NCBI GenBank assembly: GCA_003695085.1
Contig: RFIV01000198.1
Span: 1-21,908 of the forward strand
DNA: 21,908 nt
Reading direction: 5' to 3'
From: Gammaproteobacteria bacterium
GTDB taxonomy: Bacteria; Pseudomonadota; Gammaproteobacteria; Pseudomonadales; Oleiphilaceae
Of the stretch, positions 7,970-14,910 are shown piece after piece. Made by a program: the position numbers and the translations under genes. The notes under the pieces were generated by a model. That model did not search any database and was not told where the DNA came from. It saw only the letters and a program-made list of their open reading frames with translations. Every line of letters starts with the position of its first letter. The first letter of the stretch is position 1.

Positions 7970-8479
7970 TTACTGCATGACCAGATTGGTGAAGAGCACC
8001 TCTTCCACTTCACCGGCTACCTGCTCATCCGTCAGCACCTGATTGATGATATCCCGGCACTCCTTTCGCAGGGCTTCCTTGGCCTCGGCGGGTACCAGGC
8101 TCTGAAAATCCTTGGAGCCGATGGCATTGATCAGCTTGTTGCGAATCACCGGAAGGTGAAGCTCCACCCCATCCATGACGGCCTGATCGCGGGCCATGAC
8201 AGCCAGGGACACCTGCAGGTAACGTGTCCCCTTGTTGCCATCAAATGCGACGACTATCGGCGGCTTGATGTCGAAGTAGAGCGCAGGCTTGTGCACGGGC
8301 GCGGCGGGTTCCGCAGCAGCCTCCGCTTCTCCGCCCTTGTCTCCCGACAACAGGAACCACGCAACACCTACGCCGCCACCTGCCGCCAGCAACACCACCA
8401 CAATCATGATGATGATCAGCTTCTTACTGGATTTTCCACCACCCTCTTCAGTATTCTCGGGTGCTTCTTTCTCAGCCAT
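7970..8479 (-). CDS. fliL: FliL, flagellar basal body-associated stator partner
   Basis: FliL surrounds the stator units and supports torque under load. The 169-residue protein has a short Glu/Lys-rich cytoplasmic start, one membrane helix (about 20-44), an Ala/Glu-rich periplasmic linker and a stomatin-like periplasmic domain (about 65-169) with YFDIKPPIVVAF and RYLQVSLAVMARD. The ATG at 8479 has an AAGGTGA Shine-Dalgarno. A 96-nt gap separates it from fliK, so a separate promoter is possible, although no sigma-54 site was found there. Confidence 0.95.
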   Translation of the reverse strand: MAEKEAPENTEEGGGKSSKKLIIIMIVVVLLAAGGGVGVAWFLLSGDKGGEAEAAAEPAAPVHKPALYFDIKPPIVVAFDGNKGTRYLQVSLAVMARDQAVMDGVELHLPVIRNKLINAIGSKDFQSLVPAEAKEALRKECRDIINQVLTDEQVAGEVEEVLFTNLVMQ

Positions 8480-8575
8480 CCGTCACCTTGTCTCTGTTGC
8501 GAATCAACATGATTTCAACAGTTTAGACCAAAACGTGCGTGAATGCCCCCTGTAGTGTCCGAAAAGCATGTCCTG
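8480..8575 (-). promoter_or_regulatory. fliK-fliL intergenic region with box shared with hsbA leader
   Basis: This 96-nt gap lacks a sigma-54 or FliA (sigma-28) consensus and has no terminator-like hairpin with a U tract. It contains GTTTTGGTCTAA (8534-8523 on the minus strand). The identical 12-mer occurs upstream of hsbA, and in both cases its last base is 44 nt from the A of the start codon. TGGTCTAAA reads as a moderate extended -10 element, but no good -35 is present. A promoter here is plausible but unproven. Confidence 0.35.
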
Positions 8576-9751
8576 TCAGGCATACGTGTCTACCAGACCG
8601 GGAATGGGGACCGCTCTCACCGGGATCTCGTGCCCGCCCTCAATGTAATCTTCACCGCTCAACTCGCCGCCTTGCCCGGATGCACCGCGTTCATGGCTCT
8701 CGCCGGAAGGCGCCTCCTGCCAGGGTGGCTGGTCGCTGACATCGAAACCGGACAAGTTCAGGCCCTGCCCGGCGAGCGCTTCCCTCAGACGCCAGGCCGC
8801 CGCATCCAGCATCTCCCGGGTCATCACCTGTGTGGCATGCACCTGGACCTGTGCCTGATCCTTGTGAACCTGAACCTGAATATCGATAGGACCCAGCTCG
8901 GCCGGATTCAGGTGTATACGTGCCTTGTGAACCTGCTGATTAACCATCCAGAGCATCTTCTCACCCAGCTCGTGCTGCCAGCGTTCAGAACCCGCCGGGT
9001 GCATCAATTGCGTGACATAGGGTGCAGCATCAGTTCGCGAAGATGCGGTGGCCATGGGGGACGAACCGGATGAAGATGCGGCGCGGTTCAACAGCTCTTC
9101 ATGGCCCTTGAGCAGACCTTGCTTCATGATGTCTGCATCGGCATCGGTCGCATCCAGAGTCAGTGCGTTCACGGCGCCCTCCGGCTGTGTTGCCGCTTTA
9201 TCCGTCTGAGCACGGATGGCCGCGGTCAACGGATTGATCCCGGTTAAAGGAAGGGGCCCCTTTCCTGCGCCCTCCCCGGGCTCCGCGCCCTGTGGTGTCG
9301 CACCGCCGGGTGCCATGTTCGGCGTGATCGCCATGGCAGGCTCTGCGCCCGCCCGCCCCGTGAGCCCGCCCTGGAACAAGGATGCCCGTGACTCCGACTC
9401 ACCTGCCAATCCTGCCCCCGGGAGCACCTCGAGTACTGCGGCAACCACTGTCGCATCGGCATTGTCGTGCGTTTGCCCAGACAGGTCAGCCGCCGACGTG
9501 TCGTCATCTCTGGCGTCGCTGCCCCTTGCACTGGACGGTGTATCAGATTCAGCATCGGACGCCTTGTCCTGCGCAGGCGCGGTTGTACCAGCGGCCTGCT
9601 CCTCGCGATGCGCCTGACGAGATTCACGGGTTTCACGTGCCAGCGTCTTGTCGAAGTCCGATTCGGACGATTTTCGGGCGCCGGGATCAGCCCGGCCAGG
9701 CTGAGTGCCTTCCGTCACAGCGGGGCGAAGCAAGAGTGCATCCGGAGTCAT
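8576..9751 (-). CDS. fliK: FliK, hook-length control protein
   Basis: FliK is the secreted molecular ruler that measures hook length and triggers the FlhB specificity switch. I place the start at the ATG at 9751 (391 residues, MTPDALLLRP), which has an AGGAAGG Shine-Dalgarno just upstream. A longer frame reaching 9805 would start at TTG, without a ribosome site and across the proposed promoter. The N-terminal 250 residues are Ala/Gly/Ser/Thr/Asp-rich and of low complexity, as usual. The conserved C-terminal hook-length domain spans about 254-340, with NPAELGPIDIQVQV near 282-295. A Gly/Ser/Glu-rich tail follows. The 97-nt gap from hptB holds a sigma-54 candidate. Confidence 0.93.
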   Translation of the reverse strand: MTPDALLLRPAVTEGTQPGRADPGARKSSESDFDKTLARETRESRQAHREEQAAGTTAPAQDKASDAESDTPSSARGSDARDDDTSAADLSGQTHDNADATVVAAVLEVLPGAGLAGESESRASLFQGGLTGRAGAEPAMAITPNMAPGGATPQGAEPGEGAGKGPLPLTGINPLTAAIRAQTDKAATQPEGAVNALTLDATDADADIMKQGLLKGHEELLNRAASSSGSSPMATASSRTDAAPYVTQLMHPAGSERWQHELGEKMLWMVNQQVHKARIHLNPAELGPIDIQVQVHKDQAQVQVHATQVMTREMLDAAAWRLREALAGQGLNLSGFDVSDQPPWQEAPSGESHERGASGQGGELSGEDYIEGGHEIPVRAVPIPGLVDTYA

Positions 9752-9848
9752 GGGCCTTCCTGTATCTCTTGAATGTCCAAACATTCCTAGCAGGAAGCAG
9801 GCCAAAATATGAGAAAAGGTATTTTTGCTTTATAATCAGATGGTTGAG
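9752..9848 (-). promoter_or_regulatory. hptB-fliK intergenic region: sigma-54 promoter candidate for fliK
   Basis: On the minus strand TTGGCCTGCTTCCTGCT (9805-9789) has -24 GG (9803-9802) and -12 GC (9791-9790) with the exact 10-nt spacing. This predicts a start near 9778 and a leader of about 27 nt carrying the AGGAAGG Shine-Dalgarno (9761-9755). A perfect 6-bp inverted repeat, GAATGT-N4-ACATTC, at 9771-9786 spans the predicted start. Upstream the gap is AT-rich (TTATAAAGCAAAAATA). The site differs from consensus at four positions between the two invariant dinucleotides, so confidence is moderate. Confidence 0.55.
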
Positions 9849-10202
9849 TCAATTATTGGCTTTCTCTGCGGCCAGCAGTTGCCGTACACTTTCCAACTCT
9901 GCGGCAATGGCCTCGGTAATGGCCGGTGCGTCCGCCATCTGACCCTTGCGCCCGTGATCCTCTCCGGTCTTGCACAAGGCAGACAGACGAATCAGCCCCA
10001 TGTTCGTGGCACTGCCCTTGAAGGAATGACAGGCCCGGCTGTAGGCCTCCGGATCACCTGCATCCAGCGCCTCACGGATATGCTGCAGCCGCTCCACCGA
10101 GTCGTCCAGGAAGGTGTCGATCAGAATGTCGAACTCCTCCTCCATGACGTCTCTGAGCTCGGCGAGCGCGCCACTGTCAAGATGTTCGAGATCGTCGTGC
10201 AT
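9849..10202 (-). CDS. hptB: HptB-like histidine phosphotransfer protein
   Basis: This is a single-domain Hpt protein of 117 residues. It would accept a phosphoryl group from hybrid sensor kinases and pass it to a receiver, here most likely HsbR encoded just upstream. The phosphorylatable histidine is His59 in CHSFKGSATNMG, the canonical Hpt motif, set within a four-helix bundle pattern. The ATG at 10202 has an AAGGGAGAG Shine-Dalgarno overlapping the hsbR stop region, with 12 nt between the genes. The name follows Pseudomonas HptB, by gene order (hsbA, hsbR, hptB) and motif. I have no alignment to prove orthology. Confidence 0.85.
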   Translation of the reverse strand: MHDDLEHLDSGALAELRDVMEEEFDILIDTFLDDSVERLQHIREALDAGDPEAYSRACHSFKGSATNMGLIRLSALCKTGEDHGRKGQMADAPAITEAIAAELESVRQLLAAEKANN

Positions 10203-10214
10203 GGTTCTCTCCCT

Positions 10215-11921
10215 TCAAGCCGGTTTCCGGTTGTCAGGCCAGACAAACTCGGCCTGAACCCGGGTGCCGCCCTCACTATACTCCAGTTTTCGACACAATG
10301 TCCTCAGCAGGGGAATTCCGCGTCCTGCGAAGCGGTCAGCGGCCGGCTGAATATCGCGGATGGCTGACGTGTCGAACCCGGAGCCCGAATCCTTCAGCCC
10401 CAGCTTCAGGACGCCTCCCTTGCCAGCCATTTCATGAGACATGAAGAATTCAATCCAGTGGCCTTCCAGCCGGCTCAGTCTTGCCTCGCGCTCCTTGTAG
10501 TAGCGTGCAAAGCCATCAGGTGTGTGCTTGAGTCCGGAAGACAGCCCCAGAATACCGTGCTCCAGTGCATTGCTGTAAAGCTCGGTCAGAATCGTGTAGA
10601 TCTGGCCATTGTAGGGACGCAGCTCCGGCACTTCCATAATCACGTGCAGCAACAGCGGAATGGGGTTGAAGTCACGCAACGTGTCGCCTTCCACACGATA
10701 GCGGAAATCCCAGGTGCGCGGCCCCTTGAGCGCGCTGCGCACGAGGTGAGCTTCACCGATGCCCAGATCCGTCTCGGGCATCATGGTGACTTCCACCAAT
10801 GTCAGATCATCCTGCTGATCGTTGCTGCCCACAAATTCGAAAACGCTGTTCAGAAGCCGGTCGAAGAGATCCGGTGCCCGGGAATGCGACTGCATCAGAT
10901 CAAGGAGGCGCGCCTCCCCGTACATCTGCCCCTGTGGATTGGCAGCCTCCAGGATGCCGTCCGACCACATGAACAGCCGGTCGCCATCAGCCATTTCGTA
11001 GCGATAGGTCTTGACCTGAAACTGTTCCGGCCGCAATACACCCAGCGGCGGGTGATTCGGGGGAATCCGGATTACCCTGCCGTTCTGAACGAGCACGGCA
11101 TCCGGCAGCCCGCCAATCCAGACCTCCAGTGTTTTCTGGTCAAAATTCAACTCAGCCATGCAGGCACAGCAAAAGAAACCCACCGGCAGAATTTTCTTCA
11201 GCTTCTGGTTGATCTCTCGCAGAATATCGGTGAGCGAGAACCCCTTGACCGTCATCCCGTAAAAAATCTCGGCCAGCGGCATCGCACCAATGGCAGCAGG
11301 CAGTCCATGGCCGGTGAAATCACCCAGCAACACGTGCATGCCACCGGAAGGCCGCTGGCAGGCCAGCAGCACATCCCCGTTGAACACGGACAAGGGCGAG
11401 AGCAAATGCCGGATATTGCGCGCACCCAGACAGCCCAGGTGTGCGACATTGTCAAAGACACGCCGGGCCACCTCCTGCTCCTGAACCATGTGGCGATTGT
11501 GCTCGGCGATGGTATTGCGCTGCGCAATCAGCTGATGGTTCATGGTACGCATGCGGTAAAAGGCGTTGATCTTGGCTTCCAGAATCACCCGGTTATAGGG
11601 CTTGGAAAGAAAATCATCCCCACCCGCTTCCAGGCAACGTACCAGGGAGTCGACATCGCTCAGCGATGTCAGAAAAATGATCGGGACGAGGTCTTCACCC
11701 GCAAGCGACTTGATCTCGCGCGCGGCTTCAAAACCATCCATCTCCGGCATGAGCGCGTCCAGAAGGACAATATCCGGCCGAAAGGACTTGAACGCATTCA
11801 CCGCTTCACGACCATTTTCAGCCGTCTCGACGATATGCCCCTGCTTCTGGACGATGCGGGACAGAATCATGCGGTCCGACTGATTGTCGTCCGCAATCAG
11901 AATGCGGATGGAGCCGGTCAT
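10215..11921 (-). CDS. hsbR: HsbR-like response regulator with PP2C phosphatase and HATPase kinase domains
   Basis: A three-domain cytoplasmic regulator of 568 residues. The receiver (about 4-125) has Asp11, Asp12, phosphoacceptor Asp55 in LLDALMPEMDG, Thr85 and Lys107. The SpoIIE/PP2C phosphatase domain (about 170-380) retains metal-binding acids in GDFTGHG (200-206), WSDG (319-322) and NDQQDDLTL (367-375). The C-terminal RsbW-like HATPase (about 425-565) has an N box (ELYSNALEHG, Asn451), G1 (DSGSGFD, 511-517) and G2 (GRGIP, 533-537). In Pseudomonas, HsbR receives phosphate from HptB and acts as kinase or phosphatase on HsbA. All catalytic motifs look intact, so both activities are plausible. 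The ATG at 11921 is 13 nt after hsbA with a GGAG Shine-Dalgarno. Confidence 0.88.
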   Translation of the reverse strand: MTGSIRILIADDNQSDRMILSRIVQKQGHIVETAENGREAVNAFKSFRPDIVLLDALMPEMDGFEAAREIKSLAGEDLVPIIFLTSLSDVDSLVRCLEAGGDDFLSKPYNRVILEAKINAFYRMRTMNHQLIAQRNTIAEHNRHMVQEQEVARRVFDNVAHLGCLGARNIRHLLSPLSVFNGDVLLACQRPSGGMHVLLGDFTGHGLPAAIGAMPLAEIFYGMTVKGFSLTDILREINQKLKKILPVGFFCCACMAELNFDQKTLEVWIGGLPDAVLVQNGRVIRIPPNHPPLGVLRPEQFQVKTYRYEMADGDRLFMWSDGILEAANPQGQMYGEARLLDLMQSHSRAPDLFDRLLNSVFEFVGSNDQQDDLTLVEVTMMPETDLGIGEAHLVRSALKGPRTWDFRYRVEGDTLRDFNPIPLLLHVIMEVPELRPYNGQIYTILTELYSNALEHGILGLSSGLKHTPDGFARYYKEREARLSRLEGHWIEFFMSHEMAGKGGVLKLGLKDSGSGFDTSAIRDIQPAADRFAGRGIPLLRTLCRKLEYSEGGTRVQAEFVWPDNRKPA

Positions 11922-11934
11922 GCCGTGCTCCGTC

Positions 11935-12240
11935 CTACTCGATACTGAAGAGCTGTTCGAAATTGGAGATGGTGAGGATTTTCTTCACATCGTTGTTGCA
12001 GTTGACGATACGGATATTGGCATCATCCCCGCCCGCGTAATCGCGAAGCAGCAGCAACATGCCCAGAGCGGAGCTGTCCAGATAGGTGGTTTCGCTCATG
12101 TCGATGATGAACTCGGCCACGTCCTCGCCACCGGTTTCATAGGCATCACGAAATTCCTGATGAGAGCTGAAGTCAAAGCGGCCCTGCACGCGTATCGTGA
12201 GTGTCCGGTTGTCATCCGAGCGGCTCGAGGTGATGGACAT
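11935..12240 (-). CDS. hsbA: HsbA-like STAS-domain anti-anti-sigma factor
   Basis: A 101-residue single STAS-domain protein of the SpoIIAA/RsbV family. The conserved phosphorylation segment is YLDSSALGMLLLL, with Asp55 and Ser56/Ser57. By analogy with Pseudomonas HsbA, the serine would be phosphorylated by the HATPase domain of HsbR and dephosphorylated by its PP2C domain, and the phosphorylation state would decide the binding partner (the anti-sigma factor FlgM or a diguanylate cyclase there). Neither partner gene is in this window. The ATG at 12240 has a strong TGGAGGA Shine-Dalgarno. The 72-nt gap before it may hold a promoter. Confidence 0.87.
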   Translation of the reverse strand: MSITSSRSDDNRTLTIRVQGRFDFSSHQEFRDAYETGGEDVAEFIIDMSETTYLDSSALGMLLLLRDYAGGDDANIRIVNCNNDVKKILTISNFEQLFSIE

Positions 12241-12312
12241 GCGTTCCTCCAGTCATAACAGTCAGTTGCATCCTACATAATGATTAGACCAAAACACAAA
12301 ATTTGCCAACTG
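12241..12312 (-). promoter_or_regulatory. fliJ-hsbA intergenic region, possible promoter
   Basis: This 72-nt AT-rich gap could start a separate transcript for the signalling cassette. Two readings are possible on the minus strand. One is a sigma-70 type extended -10, TGGTCTAAT, inside the 12-mer GTTTTGGTCTAA (12295-12284) also found before fliL, with TTGGCA as a -35 at a short 15-nt spacing. The other is a weak sigma-54 site, TTGGCAAATTTTGTGTT, with a good -24 but GT instead of GC at -12. A direct repeat TGACTG-TTA-TGACTG lies just before the Shine-Dalgarno. Neither reading is decisive. Confidence 0.35.
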
Positions 12313-12753
12313 CTATTTCTGATTTTGCCAAAATTTTCTCGCCGACTGGTCATCCAGCGTCGTCTGCAGGCGCCGTTCGGCCTGCCGCATCTCGTCCTGA
12401 CGGGCCTGCTCAACCAGATCCCCCATCTGATCCGTCTTGCAGTGAGCCTGCTGCCACGCCTGACGCACACGGGCAATCTGATCATCCAGCTGCTTGATCA
12501 GGGCCACCTGCTGGGCACGCGCCTCATCCAGCCGCGAGAGAAAAAGCTGGGCCTGCTGCAGGACATGAACCTGATGAATCCCGCCGGCTCGCAACTGATC
12601 CTGATATTCTCGCGTGTACTGATCCAGCGAGGCGAGCGTTTGCCCCGCTTCCTCTCGCTGTGCACTCAAACGCACCAGCTTTTGGCGAACGGTGTCCTCT
12701 TCCCGGGCCCGAAGCTGGCGCACCACCTCCAGCCGTTCGGATCGGCGTGTCAT
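12313..12753 (-). CDS. fliJ: FliJ, export apparatus coiled-coil stalk
   Basis: FliJ is the central stalk of the FliH-FliI ATPase complex; it contacts FlhA and promotes export. The 146-residue protein is almost entirely predicted helix, rich in Gln, Arg, Glu and Leu, with heptad-like spacing and no conserved catalytic motif, as expected. It begins MTRRSERLEVVRQLRAREED. Its ATG at 12753 overlaps the fliI stop in a 4-nt ATGA junction. The assignment leans on position and coiled-coil character as well as family resemblance. Confidence 0.9.
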   Translation of the reverse strand: MTRRSERLEVVRQLRAREEDTVRQKLVRLSAQREEAGQTLASLDQYTREYQDQLRAGGIHQVHVLQQAQLFLSRLDEARAQQVALIKQLDDQIARVRQAWQQAHCKTDQMGDLVEQARQDEMRQAERRLQTTLDDQSARKFWQNQK

Positions 12754-14102
12754 GAGGCGTCACCTTCCTGGCGGGGGCCTGCCAGAACCTGCGCCAATGC
12801 ACCGGTACTGGCTTCAAAGGGCGCGGACTCATGCAGTCCTTGCTGCAGAAAGCGTTTCATCTCCGGCATGCGCGCGATGGCTTCATCGGTCACCGGGTCC
12901 GCACCCCGGACATAGGCGCCCACGGAAATGAGATCCCGGGCTTGCTGATAACGCGCGTATAGCTGCTTGAAGCGCTGGGCCAATGCAAAATGATCCTGTG
13001 ACGTGACGTGCGGCATGACGCGGCTGATGGACGCCTCGACATCGATCGCCGGGTAGTGGCCTTCTTCAGCCAGCGCGCGCGACAGCACCACGTGGCCATC
13101 CAGAATCGCACGGGCAGCATCGGCAATGGGATCCTGCTGATCATCACCTTCCGTGAGCACGGTATAAAAGGCCGTGATGGAGCCACCACCCGGCGGGCCA
13201 TTGCCCGCCCGTTCCACCAACGCAGGCAAGCGGGCAAACACACTCGGGGGATAGCCCTTGGTCGCTGGCGGTTCGCCCACGGCCAGCGCGATCTCCCGCT
13301 GCGCCTGGGCATAGCGTGTCAACGAATCCATCAGCAACAATACATTCTTGCCCTGATCGCGAAAATACTCCGCGATACGCGTGGTCAGAACGGCTGCACG
13401 CAAGCGCATGAGCGGCGACTCGTCGGCCGGCGACGCAACGACCACGGAGCGGGACAGCCCTTCATCCCCCAAAATGTCTTCAATAAACTCCTTGACCTCT
13501 CGCCCCCGCTCGCCTACGAGTCCGACGACAGTAATATCGGCGGTCGTGAACCGGGTCATCATGCCGAGCAGCATGCTCTTGCCCACACCACTGCCTGCAA
13601 ACAGCCCGATACGTTGTCCACTTCCAACCGTAAGCAGGGCATTGATGGCGCGAATGCCCACATCCAGCGGCGTGCGAATGGGCGCGCGATGCAGGGGATT
13701 GATCGGCTCGGCGACCAGATCAATGTGTGTTTCGGGAAGAATCGGGCCTTTGCCGTCCAGGGGTTCGCCTGCTCCGTTGAGCACTCGCCCCAACAAACTC
13801 CAGCCCACCGGTATCTGATGCGCATGATGCAGGCGCTGCACCCTCGCGCCCGGGCGCAGCCCCTCCACTGCAGCGAGAGGCATCAGGAACATGCGTGATT
13901 CCTGAAACCCCACCACCTCGGCCTCTACCCAGCGCCCCTGTCCCGCTTCGATCAGGCAGCGCTCCCCCATCGTCATGGGGCACCCGACAGCCTCAAGGGT
14001 CAGTCCGACCACACGCGACAGCCGCCCGATGACCTCGGGCGCGGTACGGTCTGGCACACTGCTCAGATAACGCTCAATCCGGCTACTCAGATTCAGGTTC
14101 AT
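12750..14102 (-). CDS. fliI: FliI, flagellar export ATPase
   Basis: FliI is the F1-beta-like hexameric ATPase that powers and primes export at the membrane, regulated by FliH. I chose the ATG at 14102 (450 residues, MNLNLSSRIERYL), which has a GGAGG Shine-Dalgarno at 14112-14108 inside the end of fliH (20-nt overlap). A longer frame to 14135 would need GTG and adds unrelated residues. The Walker A motif AGSGVGKS is at 169-176. The Walker B region is VLLLMDSLTRYAQAQREIAL, and the GERGREVKEF segment is typical of type III ATPases. The gene ends in an ATGA overlap with fliJ. Confidence 0.97.
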   Translation of the reverse strand: MNLNLSSRIERYLSSVPDRTAPEVIGRLSRVVGLTLEAVGCPMTMGERCLIEAGQGRWVEAEVVGFQESRMFLMPLAAVEGLRPGARVQRLHHAHQIPVGWSLLGRVLNGAGEPLDGKGPILPETHIDLVAEPINPLHRAPIRTPLDVGIRAINALLTVGSGQRIGLFAGSGVGKSMLLGMMTRFTTADITVVGLVGERGREVKEFIEDILGDEGLSRSVVVASPADESPLMRLRAAVLTTRIAEYFRDQGKNVLLLMDSLTRYAQAQREIALAVGEPPATKGYPPSVFARLPALVERAGNGPPGGGSITAFYTVLTEGDDQQDPIADAARAILDGHVVLSRALAEEGHYPAIDVEASISRVMPHVTSQDHFALAQRFKQLYARYQQARDLISVGAYVRGADPVTDEAIARMPEMKRFLQQGLHESAPFEASTGALAQVLAGPRQEGDAS

Positions 14103-14901
14103 CCGGCGCCTCCAACACATCCGTGTGCAGGTCACTCAGATCATCCAGCGACTGCGTGTAGTCCGGCGAAGGTTCTTCCTGAGCAGGAGCGTGTGCAGTG
14201 ACCTGTGCCAGCATGGCCTGGACGGTTTTCTGAAACCGCCTTTCAAGCGTGTAGTCCACCACCGATTCTCTGGAAACCACACGGCATCCTCCACGTGTCA
14301 GCCCCGAGTCTTCGTGAATGAGAGACGGCTCCACCGCACCACTTGTCCGGAGCACTGCGGCATCTTCCGGATGCAGCCAGACCTGCCAGGTGTCTTCCAC
14401 CGGCAGCGCTCGCACTGCCTGATTCACCACATCCCGGATAGCCTCGGGCGCGAGTTGCATCTCCCGAAAAATTACGGCCCGGCAAATGGCAAGGACAAGA
14501 TTGACCAGGGCTTGCTCAAGCGCTTCGTGCTGCTGCTCCAAAGGCTTCGCGAGCGCGGTCAACAAGGCCTGCAACGCCTGAATCTGTTGTGTCAGTTCGG
14601 CTTCATGGGCCACGCGTGCCTGCCGACGTCCCTCTTCCCTGCCCTGTTCCAGCCCGGCTGCATAGCCTTCCTGGTGACCGGCCTTGCGTCCGGCGGCCAG
14701 ACCTTCCTTGTGACCGGCTTCGTACCCACTTTGAAACCCTTCCTGCCGTGCTGCCTCGCGAATGGCCTCCAGCTCGGCAGCCGTGGGCGGACGCACCCGC
14801 TCCGACGCCGACACCTCTTCGCCCTGCTCGTTCATCACCGGCAGTTCCCAGCGCTCCCAGGCAGTCAGGTCTTCGGCAGGAATACGGTCTTTGTCCGCCA
14901 T
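14083..14901 (-). CDS. fliH: FliH, negative regulator and peripheral stalk of FliI
   Basis: FliH forms the peripheral stalk of the FliI ATPase and anchors it to the C ring through FliN and to FlhA. The 272-residue protein has the N-terminal tryptophan motif AWERWELP (Trp15, Trp18) expected to bind FlhA/FliN. A run of ten glycines follows, spaced exactly four residues apart from Gly55 to Gly91, making nine consecutive GxxxG units. A coiled-coil and a FliH C-terminal domain (about 105-235) precede an acidic tail. The GxxxG run is a known family hallmark. The ATG at 14901 is 9 nt after fliG. Confidence 0.95.
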   Translation of the reverse strand: MADKDRIPAEDLTAWERWELPVMNEQGEEVSASERVRPPTAAELEAIREAARQEGFQSGYEAGHKEGLAAGRKAGHQEGYAAGLEQGREEGRRQARVAHEAELTQQIQALQALLTALAKPLEQQHEALEQALVNLVLAICRAVIFREMQLAPEAIRDVVNQAVRALPVEDTWQVWLHPEDAAVLRTSGAVEPSLIHEDSGLTRGGCRVVSRESVVDYTLERRFQKTVQAMLAQVTAHAPAQEEPSPDYTQSLDDLSDLHTDVLEAPDEPESE

Positions 14902-14910
14902 GTGTCAGCC

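Noticed and set aside
9752..9805. Extended fliK N terminus starting at 9805
   Set aside because: The codon is TTG without a Shine-Dalgarno, and the extension covers the sigma-54 candidate. The ATG at 9751 has a strong ribosome site.
9815..9840. TATAAA/TAAAG element upstream of fliK as a sigma-70 or FliA promoter
   Set aside because: No -35 at a suitable distance for sigma-70 and no GCCGATAA-like partner for FliA.
10434..11948. 504-codon open frame on the plus strand
   Set aside because: Antisense to hsbR, whose three domains all have intact motifs. No independent support for the plus-strand frame.
14629..14739. Regular glycine repeat in FliH as a novel repeat
   Set aside because: Nine consecutive GxxxG units are striking but are a known hallmark of the FliH family.
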